From an uncultured Bacilli bacterium (GTDB lineage Bacteria; Bacillota_I; Bacilli_A; RF39; UBA660): DNA of 33,017 nucleotides. A model generated the notes under the pieces. It saw only the letters and a program-made list of their open reading frames with translations, ran no database searches and had not been told where the DNA came from. Both the position numbers and the translations under genes were made by a program. Positions 1-9,562 of this stretch are shown in pieces; within the stretch, counting starts at the first letter, position 1, and each line of letters opens with the position of its first letter. Where the stretch lies: contig CANQZN010000004.1 in NCBI GenBank assembly GCA_947628365.1, forward strand, positions 1 to 33,017. Reading direction: 5' to 3'.

Positions 1-441
1 GGTGGTCTAAAAGATAATGCTTATCAAGATAACATTAATTTTAGCCGTAAACTTAGTGATGAAATAGTAGTGTATGTTTATACTAAGGATGAATATAAAA
101 AGAATAATAATAAAGTTATAGAAACTAAATGTGTTTGTCCTACTTATGATATTAGTAAATGTACTGAAAATAAGCAAAGTGAGATAGTGGCAGGTGATGA
201 AGATACCACTTTAACTAATGATAGTCAAAGTAATGAGAGTCCAAGTAATCAAAAAATAAATATTAATACAGCATCAAAAAGTGAACTAACGAAATTAAGC
301 GGTATTGGAGATGCTAAAGCTGAAGCTATTATTGAATATCGTAAAAATAGTGGTTTATTTAAGACTATTGAGGACTTAAAAAAGGTTAGTGGCATAGGAG
401 ATAAAACATTTGAAAAAATTAGAGATAGTATTACAGTCTAG
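1..441 (+). CDS. comEA: ComEA-like competence DNA-binding protein (5' truncated by window edge)
   Basis: Frame 1 is open from base 1: GGLKDNAYQDNINFSRKLSDEIVVYVY resembles an SLBB domain, followed by helix-hairpin-helix INTASKSELTKLSGIGDAKAEAIIEYRKNSGLFKTIEDLKKVSGIGDKTFEKI; the track start at 70 is internal. Followed by comEC. Confidence 0.9.
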   Translation, partial: GGLKDNAYQDNINFSRKLSDEIVVYVYTKDEYKKNNNKVIETKCVCPTYDISKCTENKQSEIVAGDEDTTLTNDSQSNESPSNQKININTASKSELTKLSGIGDAKAEAIIEYRKNSGLFKTIEDLKKVSGIGDKTFEKIRDSITV

Positions 442-2443
442 GTTATTCTACATTATTTTAATTACTATTTTATTTATATTTATACTTGTCAGTACTATTG
501 TAATAAAATATGATACTAAACTAAAGCAAAGAGAATATTTAGAAGGAAGAGTTATTGATTATGATGTAGATACAAAACAGATTAGTTTTATTATTCAAGA
601 TAAAGAAAAAGTACTATGTAATTATTATTTAAATAGTGAAGAAGAAGTGCCGGAATTATTAGGTAAAAAAATAAGAGTAGAAGGCACTTTAAAATATCCC
701 TCTAATAACACTATTCCCAATACTTTTAATTATCGTAAGTATCTATATCAAAATAAAATATATGTTACTATGACGGTAAAACAAATTAGCATTCTAAAAA
801 GCGAAAATATTTTTTATCATATTAAAAATAGTATCAGTAATCATTTAAATAATTATTCTTCCCGTGTAAAAACTTATTTATATTTATTTTTAATGGGTAA
901 TAGAAATTATTTAAGTGATGATATGTATGATATTTATAGAACTAATGGTATATGGCATCTTTTTGCTGTATCCGGTATGCATATTGGGCTAATTATTGCA
1001 ATTATGAGTAAGATACTTAAAAAACTTAAATTAAAAAATATAATAATTTCATTATTTTTAGGTTATTTTATGTTTTTGACTAGCTTTTCAGCCTCAGTTA
1101 TGCGAGCCACTATTTTCTATTATTTAGTGCTCTTGTTAAAGAAATTTAAAATAAATATTAAAAGTTATCAAGTTTTATTATTAACGGCTAGTATTATTTT
1201 ATTTATAGATCCCTTTATGATTTATAATTTAGGTTTTCAATATTCTTTTTTAATTACTCTAACCATTATGTTAAATAGCAATAAAATTACGGGTAATTAT
1301 TTTACTAAAATATTAAAGATTAGTTTACTTTCTGTTTTAGTAAGCTTACCAATTACAATAAATACTAATTATGAAATTAATTTACTTAGTCTTTTTGTTA
1401 GTCTTATTTATGTTCCTTTTATTTCTATAGTCTTTTTTCCTCTTTGTTTTTTAATTTTTTTATGTCCTTTTTTGTCTTTTATTTTAAATTGGCTAATTTT
1501 AATTTTAGAATTTACTAATAAAATATTTTATGCCTTAAGATTAGTTGTAATAATACCTAAAATGCCTATTATCATAGTTATACTTTATTATTTTATTTTA
1601 ATACTTGCCTATTTTAAACAAAATAAATTAATTATGTTTTTAATTTCCCTTATTATAATTAATATAATAATTCCTAAATTAGACTCTAGTAGTTATGTCT
1701 ATTTTTTGGATGTTGGTCAAGGAGACAGCAGTTTATTAATTAGTCCACATAAAAATAAGGTATTTATGATTGATACGGGAGGTATTTTAAATAGTGATTA
1801 TAAGCCATCTGATAATGTAATTCTATTTTTGAAAAGTTTAGGTATTAGTAAAATAGATACAATTATCCTAAGCCATGGCGATTACGATCATTTAGGTGAT
1901 ACCTTTAATATCATTAATAAATTTAAAGTAAGTAATGTTTTATTTAATCAAAATGATTATAATGAACTTGAATTAAATTTAATTAAGTTATTGCAAACTA
2001 AAAAGATTAAGTATGCAAAAATACAAGATAATCTAAAGTTTGATAAATATTATATAAAATTATTAAATACCAATACTTATGACAATGAAAATGATAATAG
2101 TGCAGTTTTATATTTAAAAATTATTTCTGCTAAATTTCTTTTTATGGGTGATGCTAGTATTAATGTAGAAAGTGATTTAATACATAAATATAATTTACCT
2201 AATATAGATATTTTAAAAGTAGGCCATCATGGCAGTAAGACTAGTACAAGTACTGAATTTATTAATATAATTAAACCTAAATACGCCATTATAAGTGTTG
2301 GTAAAAATAATATGTATGGTCACCCCAATAGAGAAGTCTTAAATAATTTAGAAAAACAAATAGTTTATAGAACTGATGAAATGGGTAGCATTAGTTTTAA
2401 AATAGATAAGAAAAATTTAGAAATTAAAACATATGCACCTTAA
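410..2443 (+). CDS. comEC: ComEC/Rec2 family DNA internalization protein (TTG start likely)
   Basis: Multi-TM competence domain with GIWHLFAVSGMHIGLI and C-terminal metallo-beta-lactamase-like domain (DVGQGDSSLL, SHGDYDHLGD, LKVGHHGSKTSTS); overlaps the end of comEA. Confidence 0.92.
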   Translation: MKKLEIVLQSRLFYIILITILFIFILVSTIVIKYDTKLKQREYLEGRVIDYDVDTKQISFIIQDKEKVLCNYYLNSEEEVPELLGKKIRVEGTLKYPSNNTIPNTFNYRKYLYQNKIYVTMTVKQISILKSENIFYHIKNSISNHLNNYSSRVKTYLYLFLMGNRNYLSDDMYDIYRTNGIWHLFAVSGMHIGLIIAIMSKILKKLKLKNIIISLFLGYFMFLTSFSASVMRATIFYYLVLLLKKFKINIKSYQVLLLTASIILFIDPFMIYNLGFQYSFLITLTIMLNSNKITGNYFTKILKISLLSVLVSLPITINTNYEINLLSLFVSLIYVPFISIVFFPLCFLIFLCPFLSFILNWLILILEFTNKIFYALRLVVIIPKMPIIIVILYYFILILAYFKQNKLIMFLISLIIINIIIPKLDSSSYVYFLDVGQGDSSLLISPHKNKVFMIDTGGILNSDYKPSDNVILFLKSLGISKIDTIILSHGDYDHLGDTFNIINKFKVSNVLFNQNDYNELELNLIKLLQTKKIKYAKIQDNLKFDKYYIKLLNTNTYDNENDNSAVLYLKIISAKFLFMGDASINVESDLIHKYNLPNIDILKVGHHGSKTSTSTEFINIIKPKYAIISVGKNNMYGHPNREVLNNLEKQIVYRTDEMGSISFKIDKKNLEIKTYAP

Positions 2444-2514
2444 GGGGAAATTCACTACACTTAAGTCATAAATACTCATAAAATATAATACATTATATAA
2501 TGTTTATATAGATT

Positions 2515-2539
2515 AGAAGCGAGTACTCGCTTCTTTTTG
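2515..2539 (+). terminator. Rho-independent terminator downstream of comEC
   Basis: Perfect inverted repeat AGAAGCGAGTACTCGCTTCT followed by TTTT. Confidence 0.8.
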
Positions 2540-2592
2540 CAAGAAATTATTTAACTATTTAATTTTAAAGTAAACTATGAGATAATACACTT

Positions 2593-3549
2593 ATGAATAC
2601 ATATTTAATCATTAGTGAAACAATTTATTTTATGCAAAATACTTTAAATACATTGAAAAATGGAATAGATAATGTAGTTTCTTTTAATTTGCAAGAAAAC
2701 ACTTTATCAGAGGTTTTAGAAGAAGCAAGTTATCTTTCAATGTTTAACGATCAAAAATGTATTATTGTTAAAAATGCTCAAATATTTGCAAGTAATAAAG
2801 GTGTAGAAAGCAAAAAATATAAAGAAGATGCTGATAAATTATTAAAATACTTAGATAATGAAAATAAAAATGTGAAGTTAATTTTTGTTTTAAATGGTAA
2901 AGCTGATAGTAAAAAGAAAATATATAGTATTTTAAATGAGCATAATAATGTTTATATTGAAAAAAAATTAACTAAAACTGATATTAAAAACGAACTAAAT
3001 AATATTGTTAAAGATAATGGCTATACAATTGAAGATAAATCTTTATGGTATATTATTAATAATTCTTTAGGTAATTTAGATTTATGTGTTAATGAACTTA
3101 ATAAACTATTTATTTATTATAGTAAAAAGTGTGTCATAAAATATGAAGATGTCATAGCTTTAACAAGTAAGGGAATAGAAGAAAATAATTTTAAATTAGT
3201 TGATAGTATTATTAATAAAAATTTAGAAGAATCTTTAAAAAATTTAAAAGAAGCGCAAATATTTAAGATAGAGCCAAGTGTCATTATTGCTCTTTTATAT
3301 CGTGAGTTTAGATTAATGTTAAGTGTTAAATTATATGAAGAAGCAAGATTAAAACCCATAGAAATTATGAGTAATTTGAAATTAGCTGATTGGCAGTTAC
3401 AAAAGGTAAAGGCTAATTTACAAATGTATAATAAAGATGAGATAAAGACGCAAATAATTAAACTGGGCGATATAGATTATCAATATAAAAGTGGGCTTAT
3501 TAATAAAGACGTAGTACTTATTACATATATTTTAAATCTTTGCATGTAA
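2593..3549 (+). CDS. holA: DNA polymerase III subunit delta
   Basis: 318 aa, HolA-like pattern (YLSMFNDQKCIIVKNAQIF; DNENKNVKLIFVLNGKADSKKKIY; LGNLDLCVNELNKL); position after comEC as in Bacillus. Confidence 0.85.
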   Translation: MNTYLIISETIYFMQNTLNTLKNGIDNVVSFNLQENTLSEVLEEASYLSMFNDQKCIIVKNAQIFASNKGVESKKYKEDADKLLKYLDNENKNVKLIFVLNGKADSKKKIYSILNEHNNVYIEKKLTKTDIKNELNNIVKDNGYTIEDKSLWYIINNSLGNLDLCVNELNKLFIYYSKKCVIKYEDVIALTSKGIEENNFKLVDSIINKNLEESLKNLKEAQIFKIEPSVIIALLYREFRLMLSVKLYEEARLKPIEIMSNLKLADWQLQKVKANLQMYNKDEIKTQIIKLGDIDYQYKSGLINKDVVLITYILNLCM

Positions 3550-3579
3550 AAATGTGGTAGAATAGGAAAAGTGATTTTT

Positions 3580-4677
3580 ATGGAAAAAACAGTTGTTGTT
3601 GGTATGAGTGGTGGCGTTGATAGTGCTGTTGCTGCTTACTTACTAAAAAAAGAAGGTTATAATGTCATTGGGTTATTTATGCGTAATTGGGATAGTACAA
3701 TTAATGGTGAAGATTTTCAAAATGATGATATTATTTGTCCCCAAGAAAGAGATTATAATGATGCCTTAAAAGTATGTGAGAAATTAGACATTCCTTTAAA
3801 AAGAGTTGATTTTATTAAAGAATATTGGGATAATGTCTTTAAATATTTTTTAAGTGAACTTGATAAAGGAAGAACACCTAATCCTGATTTATTATGCAAT
3901 AAATATATTAAATTTGATTTATTTAAACAAGAGGCCATAAAACTAGGAGCAGACTTTGTAGCAACTGGTCATTATGCAAGAATAGAAAATGGTAAATTAT
4001 TAAGAGCTAAAGATTTAAATAAAGACCAAACTTATTTTTTAGCAGATGTTCCTCTTGATGGCTTTAAAAATGTATTATTTCCAATCGGAAATTTAACTAA
4101 ACCAGAGGTACGTAAAATAGCAGAAGAACAAGGCTTAGTAGTTGCCAATAAAAAAGATTCTACTGGTATTTGTTTTATTGGCGAAAGAAATTTTCAAAAG
4201 TTTATTCATAATTTTTTAAAGGAAAATAAAGGCCCTATTGTAGATATTTCGACAAAAGAAGTTATAGGAACGCATAATGGTCTTATGAATTATACAATTG
4301 GTCAAAGAAGAAATGTTGGTATTTCTGGTAATACTGAAAGACATTTTGTTTGTGGCAAGGATGTTAAGAATAATACTTTGTATGTAACAATTGGCGATGA
4401 AGAATATTTATATAGTGATGCTTGTTTAATTGATAACGTTAACTTTATTAGTAGTGTCCATCCAACTTTTTGTACTGCTAAATTCCGTTATCGCGGAGAA
4501 GATGTTAATGTTGAATTAGAATACTTGGAAAATAATGAAATATTAGTTAAGTATACAGATAAAGCTAAATCAGTAACTCCTGGTCAAGCATGTGTCCTAT
4601 ATTTAGGGGAAGAGTGCCTTGGTTGTGGGTTTATTAAAACCGTTTATAAAAATGGTGAAAAATTATGGTATTTGTAA
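3580..4677 (+). CDS. mnmA: tRNA-specific 2-thiouridylase MnmA
   Basis: PP-loop VVVGMSGGVDSAVAAYLLKKEGYNVIGLFMRNWD; GRTPNPDLLCNKYIKF; DSTGICFIGERNFQKF. Confidence 0.96.
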   Translation: MEKTVVVGMSGGVDSAVAAYLLKKEGYNVIGLFMRNWDSTINGEDFQNDDIICPQERDYNDALKVCEKLDIPLKRVDFIKEYWDNVFKYFLSELDKGRTPNPDLLCNKYIKFDLFKQEAIKLGADFVATGHYARIENGKLLRAKDLNKDQTYFLADVPLDGFKNVLFPIGNLTKPEVRKIAEEQGLVVANKKDSTGICFIGERNFQKFIHNFLKENKGPIVDISTKEVIGTHNGLMNYTIGQRRNVGISGNTERHFVCGKDVKNNTLYVTIGDEEYLYSDACLIDNVNFISSVHPTFCTAKFRYRGEDVNVELEYLENNEILVKYTDKAKSVTPGQACVLYLGEECLGCGFIKTVYKNGEKLWYL

Positions 4678-5973
4678 TCTTTTAGAATATTTATAAACAT
4701 AATAAATGTTTAAAGATACCACGATAAAAATATTACATATTTCAGAAATAATTAAAGCGTACATACCTACATGAATTAGGGAAAATAAAGCAAGAGAAGT
4801 TAATTTAACAATAACCCCGACAATAGTTATTTTCATTGTAATATGGGCTTTATTAATTGCTTGTAAGAAACTAATTAAAATATTTTCAATATAAAATAAA
4901 GGAAATATTGGGGCAAGTACTTTGATATAATTTAGCCCTAAATTAGTATTATATAGATAATTTAAAATATATTTACCAAAGAACATTAAAATGACAGAAT
5001 AACTAATACCTATTACTAAAGAAAAGAATAAAGCTTCTTTTAATCTTTTTAGCATTTGTTTACAATTTTGACATAAGTAATGTTTGCTAACCTCTGGTAT
5101 AAGGGAAGAAGATATGGCGGTAATAAAAAATGAAGGGACAGTTAATATAGCCATAGTATAAGCATTATAAGCACCATACTCAACTAAAATATAATCATTA
5201 GAGTAACCAGATAATAAAAGTAAATTAGTAAGAATAATTGGTTCAAAGAAATAACCAATATTTCCTATAATTCTCGATGAAACAGTAGGAATTGAAATAT
5301 CTAAAATATTTTTTAAAGTATATTTATCAGGAATAATATCTCTTTTCTTAATTACAATTTTTTTAGGAATAAATAATAAATTAACAAATATAGAAACTAG
5401 TTCTTCAATAAAAGAAAATAAAAAGAGAGAAGCTGCTGCTAAAGTTTCACTTTTAGCCATAATTTTAGGAACAAACAAATAAATTAAAATACCTCTAATT
5501 ATTTGTTCAATTATATTAGATACGACATTAGGTATCATATTTTGTTTACCATAAAAATAGCCTTTAACAATACTAGAGATACTAATAATGGGAAAAGTAA
5601 AACTCATTGCGACAATTAAAATATAACATCTTTCTTCATGTAATAAATTATTAGCAATAAAGGGAGCAAAAATAAGCATGAGAATTACTACAATAGCATT
5701 AATACTCATAATTAAAATAGTGGAAGTAGATAATATTTTTAAATTATTATGTCTATTTTCGGCGATTAATTTAGATATAGTTGTAGGAAGAGCAAGGGTG
5801 GCAATAGTAATTAATAAAGAATATGTTGGCATTACTAAAGAATACAAGCCTAATACTTCAGCACCGACAATTCTTGTATAAATAATTCTAATAATAAAAC
5901 CGAGAATTTTAGTAATTATACCACCTAGAATAAGAATAATTGTTGACTCAATAAAGACATTTCTATGTTTCAT
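4663..5973 (-). CDS. Oligosaccharide flippase / SpoVB-like MOP-superfamily membrane protein
   Basis: Start reassigned to MKHRNVFIES (ATG complement 5971-5973, with upstream aaaagggagagtt). Polytopic; ILGFIIRIIYTRIVGAEVLGLYSLVMPTYSLLITIATLALPTTISKLIAE is typical of SpoVB-like flippases. 3' end overlaps mnmA convergently. Confidence 0.85.
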   Translation of the reverse strand: MKHRNVFIESTIILILGGIITKILGFIIRIIYTRIVGAEVLGLYSLVMPTYSLLITIATLALPTTISKLIAENRHNNLKILSTSTILIMSINAIVVILMLIFAPFIANNLLHEERCYILIVAMSFTFPIISISSIVKGYFYGKQNMIPNVVSNIIEQIIRGILIYLFVPKIMAKSETLAAASLFLFSFIEELVSIFVNLLFIPKKIVIKKRDIIPDKYTLKNILDISIPTVSSRIIGNIGYFFEPIILTNLLLLSGYSNDYILVEYGAYNAYTMAILTVPSFFITAISSSLIPEVSKHYLCQNCKQMLKRLKEALFFSLVIGISYSVILMFFGKYILNYLYNTNLGLNYIKVLAPIFPLFYIENILISFLQAINKAHITMKITIVGVIVKLTSLALFSLIHVGMYALIISEICNIFIVVSLNIYYVYKYSKRLQIP

Positions 5974-6025
5974 AACTCTCCCTTTTAAAAATAAATAAAG
6001 TATTATATAATAATAATATGAAGGG

Positions 6026-6301
6026 ATGCGAAAATTTATGGATAATGCTTTCAAATTTAATTCAATAAATGATTTATATAAACGCATACTTCCAAGTATC
6101 AATACTAAGATTGATGATTTAAAAAGAGAAAAAATTACCGATATAAAGGCTGATGATATATGGCGATATTGTGTAAATAAAAAATGGAAAAATAAAACTG
6201 ATTTAAGAATTTATGAAATGGTTGATGATATTTTGAATATTGATATATTAGATTTAAAATTGTATTTAAAAGATAATTTGAATAGGGATGGTTTAAAATG
6301 A
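6026..6301 (+). CDS. comN: ComN-like post-transcriptional regulator (start may be 6038)
   Basis: DDIWRYCVNKKWKNKTDLRIYEMVDDILNIDILDLKLYL matches the ComN/YrzD pattern (DLWRC..KKWKKK....Y..V.DI..LKV.DYM.YL); located between spoVB-like gene and rel as in Bacillus. Confidence 0.75.
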   Translation: MRKFMDNAFKFNSINDLYKRILPSINTKIDDLKREKITDIKADDIWRYCVNKKWKNKTDLRIYEMVDDILNIDILDLKLYLKDNLNRDGLK

Positions 6302-8424
6302 AAGATACAGAGATATCTTTTACAGATATATATAATAAATTAATAAAAAAAGAAATGGACAACTTAGATAAAATTAAAGAAGCATATCTTTTTGCATGTA
6401 AAGAACACGAAGGACTAAAGAGATTAAGTGGGGATGATTATATTACTCACCCTTTACATGTTGCGGATATTTTAATTGATTTAAATGTTGACTCTACTAC
6501 AATTATTGCTTCATTATTACATGAAGTTCTTAATAATGGTAATACAGCAACTTATGAAATTTTAGAGGAAAAATTTGGCGAAGAAGTTGCCATTATCGTT
6601 AATAGCGTTTCCAAGATTAATAAACTAGAATTAATGGATGAAACTGAGTCTTCTGCTATATATTTAAGAAAAGTTTTAGTAGGTCTTGCTGAAGATCCTC
6701 GTGTTTTATATATTAAACTTGCAGACCGTCTTCATAATATGCGTACCAATTGGGCAATTAAAGAAGAAAAGCAAAAAGATAAAGCAAGAGAGACTATGAC
6801 TGTTTTAGTACCAATTGCTCACCGCCTAGGTATTAATTCAATCAAAAGTGAACTTGAAAATATTTGCTTAAAGATATTAAAACCGGATGTTTATGATGAT
6901 ATATTAGAAAGACTTAATAAAACAACTAGAGAATTAAATGATAATTTATTGGAAATGAAAGAAAGTTTAAGTCATTTGCTTATTGAAAATGGTATTCAAC
7001 ATAAGATAAAAGGTAGAGTTAAAAGTGTTTATAGTATTTATAATAAACTTTCTAATGGTAAAACATGGGACCAAATTTATGATATTTTAGCCCTAAGAAT
7101 ATTTGTTAATACTGAAGCTGAGTGTTATAGTGTTATTGGTTTAATTCACTCTAAATATCGTCCAGTTCCTAAAAGATTTAAAGATTATATAGCTAATCCA
7201 AAAGAAAATATGTATCAATCATTACATACTACTGTTTTCGGTAATGATGGAGAGGTATATGAAGTACAAGTAAGAACTTATGAAATGGATGAAATTGCCG
7301 AAAAAGGTATTGCGTCTCACTGGTCTTATAAAGAAAAAGGAACTAAGAAAGTTCAAGCTATTATGGAACAAAAATTAGAAATGTTTCGTAATATTATCGA
7401 AACCAATAGTGAAGAAAATGATAAGAATTTTGAAGATTCAATTCATAATAATTTACTTGGTGAACTTATTTATGTCTTTACGCCAAAAGGTGATGTTATA
7501 GAACTTCCTAAAAATGCCACCCCAATTGACTTTGCCTATCGTATTCATAGTCGAGTAGGTGATACGACAGTTGGAGCTTTAGTTAATGACAATATTGTTC
7601 CTTTATCATATGAACTCCAAAATAATGATATTGTTAAAATTATTACTAATACTAGTGCGACCCCTAATCAAGATTGGCTAAATTTTGTTAAAACAGAACA
7701 AGCTAAATCAAAAATTAAAGCCTACTTTAGTAAAAAAGATCGCGAAGAATATATTAATAAAGGTAAAAATATTTTAGAAAAAGAAATTAGAAAAAGAAAA
7801 CTTAGTTTTAATGATGTAATTAATGATGCTAATTTAAATAAATTATTTAAAGATTTAAAATTAAATTCTCTAGAGGAACTTTATTTATCTATTGGTTCTC
7901 TTAGATATACTGCTGGTTATATTATTAACTTAACTACTGATGAAAAACAAAATATTGATGATGCTTTAATGGAAAAAATTAAACCAAGAACTATTCATAA
8001 TAGTAAAGATGATATTATTGTTGATGGTAATAGTAATATTATGTATAACTTAGCTAAATGTTGTAAACCAGTTAAAGGTGATGATATAGTTGGGTTTATT
8101 ACTAAGGGTGAAGGTATATCTGTCCATAAAAGAAATTGTCCAAATACTAAAGATAAAGAAAATCGTTTAATAGATGTTGAATGGAATATTAATAGTGAAA
8201 ATATTTATTTAACTGATATTGAAGTTTTAGTTAATAATAATAATTTCTTAATGGATCTAATTACCGAAGCCACGAAAGACAAAATTACTATTTCTGAAAT
8301 AAAAAATAAAGATACTGAAAAAGGTACCATTTGTAATATTACGATTAAAGTAAAAAATAAAGAAGAATTAGAGAAATTTAAAAATCAAATTTCTAAATTT
8401 AAAAATGTATCTATTATGGAGTAA
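6298..8424 (+). CDS. rel: RelA/SpoT-family (p)ppGpp synthetase with degenerate hydrolase motif
   Basis: HD-like domain, synthetase (RVKSVYSIYNKL, YDILALRIFV, RFKDYIANPKENMYQSLHTTV, EVQVRT), TGS (YVFTPKGDVIELPKNATPIDFAYRIH), Cys-rich domain (LAKCCKPVKGDDIVGFITKGEGISVHKRNCPN), C-terminal ACT-like region. ATGA overlap with comN. Confidence 0.96.
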   Translation: MKDTEISFTDIYNKLIKKEMDNLDKIKEAYLFACKEHEGLKRLSGDDYITHPLHVADILIDLNVDSTTIIASLLHEVLNNGNTATYEILEEKFGEEVAIIVNSVSKINKLELMDETESSAIYLRKVLVGLAEDPRVLYIKLADRLHNMRTNWAIKEEKQKDKARETMTVLVPIAHRLGINSIKSELENICLKILKPDVYDDILERLNKTTRELNDNLLEMKESLSHLLIENGIQHKIKGRVKSVYSIYNKLSNGKTWDQIYDILALRIFVNTEAECYSVIGLIHSKYRPVPKRFKDYIANPKENMYQSLHTTVFGNDGEVYEVQVRTYEMDEIAEKGIASHWSYKEKGTKKVQAIMEQKLEMFRNIIETNSEENDKNFEDSIHNNLLGELIYVFTPKGDVIELPKNATPIDFAYRIHSRVGDTTVGALVNDNIVPLSYELQNNDIVKIITNTSATPNQDWLNFVKTEQAKSKIKAYFSKKDREEYINKGKNILEKEIRKRKLSFNDVINDANLNKLFKDLKLNSLEELYLSIGSLRYTAGYIINLTTDEKQNIDDALMEKIKPRTIHNSKDDIIVDGNSNIMYNLAKCCKPVKGDDIVGFITKGEGISVHKRNCPNTKDKENRLIDVEWNINSENIYLTDIEVLVNNNNFLMDLITEATKDKITISEIKNKDTEKGTICNITIKVKNKEELEKFKNQISKFKNVSIME

Positions 8425-8426
8425 TT

Positions 8427-8861
8427 ATGAGAGTTGTAGTCCAAAGAAGCAAAGAAAGTAATGTTGTTATCAATAACAAAGTATATAATAAAATAGATAA
8501 AGGTTTAGTTATTTTAGTTTGTTTTACTGATGGCGATACAATTAAAGATATTGAATATATAGTTAAGAAAATTATTAATTTAAGAATATTTAATGATGAA
8601 AACGGGAAAATGAATAAAAGTATATTAGATATTGGTGGTAGTATTTTATCTATTAGTCAATTTACCTTATATGCCGATACTAAAAATGGCAATAGACCAA
8701 GTTATACAAAAGCAATGAACGGCATAGAAGCCACTAAACTTTATGATTTATTTAATGAAAAATTAAATGAACATGTTAAAACTTATCCAGGTATTTTTGG
8801 TAGTGATATGCAAGTTAATATAACTAATGATGGGCCAGTAACTATCATTATAGAGTCTTGA
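8427..8861 (+). CDS. dtd: D-aminoacyl-tRNA deacylase
   Basis: MRVVVQRSKESNVVI, SQFTLYADTKNGNRPSY, NDGPVTIII; follows rel as in Bacillus. Confidence 0.96.
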   Translation: MRVVVQRSKESNVVINNKVYNKIDKGLVILVCFTDGDTIKDIEYIVKKIINLRIFNDENGKMNKSILDIGGSILSISQFTLYADTKNGNRPSYTKAMNGIEATKLYDLFNEKLNEHVKTYPGIFGSDMQVNITNDGPVTIIIES

Positions 8862-8876
8862 TAAAATTGACAAAAT

Positions 8877-8906
8877 TTGACAGCAAAGTATTTTATGGAG
8901 TATAAT
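8877..8906 (+). promoter_or_regulatory. Sigma-A type promoter
   Basis: TTGACA (8877-8882) - 18 bp - TATAAT (8901-8906); a second TTGACA lies at 8867-8872. Confidence 0.75.
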
Positions 8907-8934
8907 TAATATGTGTTTTGGAGGGGGTAATCAT

Positions 8935-9474
8935 ATGATAGAGAATTATGATGAATTAACAAAAAAATTAGAAATTCTAAAAGAAAATTTAAAAACAGTT
9001 AAAAATGACTTTAGAACTTCAAAAATTGAACATTATCTTATATATCTTGTATTACTAATAATCGGAGCAGCATGCTTAGGTTGTGCTGCTTTTCCAGTAT
9101 TAAATTCTCCTGAAATTAGTGGCTTCTTACTAACAATTATTGTAAGTTCATGCTTTATTGGCTTAGGTATTTCTATTAAACCTTTTAAACAATTGTCTGA
9201 ATTTAATGCTGAATATAAAGAAACATTAAACAAAGAGAGCGAAGAAATAAATAATATAAAAGAACAAATAGAAAAAGTTCAAAGATTAATTTCTGAAAAA
9301 TCTTCACATTGTACATTACAAGATAAGCAAGAAGAAAATTTCTATAATCTAGAAAGACGAGAAGAAATTGAACCAATGATTGAACATAATTATACTGAAG
9401 ATTATGATTTGAACATTGTGGATGCAAAAACAACTGGTATTTCTAGAACTAGGAAGAAAAATAATATAAAATAG
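8935..9474 (+). CDS. Hypothetical membrane protein with two TM helices flanked by coiled-coil segments
   Basis: Start moved from 8911 to ATG 8935, with GGAGGGGG upstream; 8911 lies too close to the -10. Hydrophobic HYLIYLVLLIIGAACLGCAAF and ISGFLLTIIVSSCFIGLGISI. Confidence 0.7.
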   Translation: MIENYDELTKKLEILKENLKTVKNDFRTSKIEHYLIYLVLLIIGAACLGCAAFPVLNSPEISGFLLTIIVSSCFIGLGISIKPFKQLSEFNAEYKETLNKESEEINNIKEQIEKVQRLISEKSSHCTLQDKQEENFYNLERREEIEPMIEHNYTEDYDLNIVDAKTTGISRTRKKNNIK

Positions 9475-9562
9475 TTGAAAAATACTATTTTATTTTTTGT
9501 TTACTTTCATAATCTTGTATGTTAAAATAACCATTGTTTGGAAATCTTATAAGGTGACAGTA

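Noticed and set aside
70-441. Track ORF starting at 70 as the true comEA start
   Set aside because: The frame is open to base 1 and encodes an SLBB-like domain upstream; the gene is cut by the window edge.
2515-2534. 20-bp perfect palindrome as an operator
   Set aside because: Followed directly by a T tract after comEC; best explained as an intrinsic terminator.
3117-3359. Minus-strand ORF inside holA (and similar antisense ORFs at 3753-3938, 5678-5881, 6135-6362, 9033-9433, 12687-12881, 16397-16579, 16745-16939, 31383-31583)
   Set aside because: Antisense to well-supported CDSs, no recognisable motifs; expected chance ORFs in AT-rich DNA.
8911-8934. Track start for the two-TM hypothetical protein
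   Set aside because: Lies 5 nt after the TATAAT box; ATG 8935 has a strong RBS.
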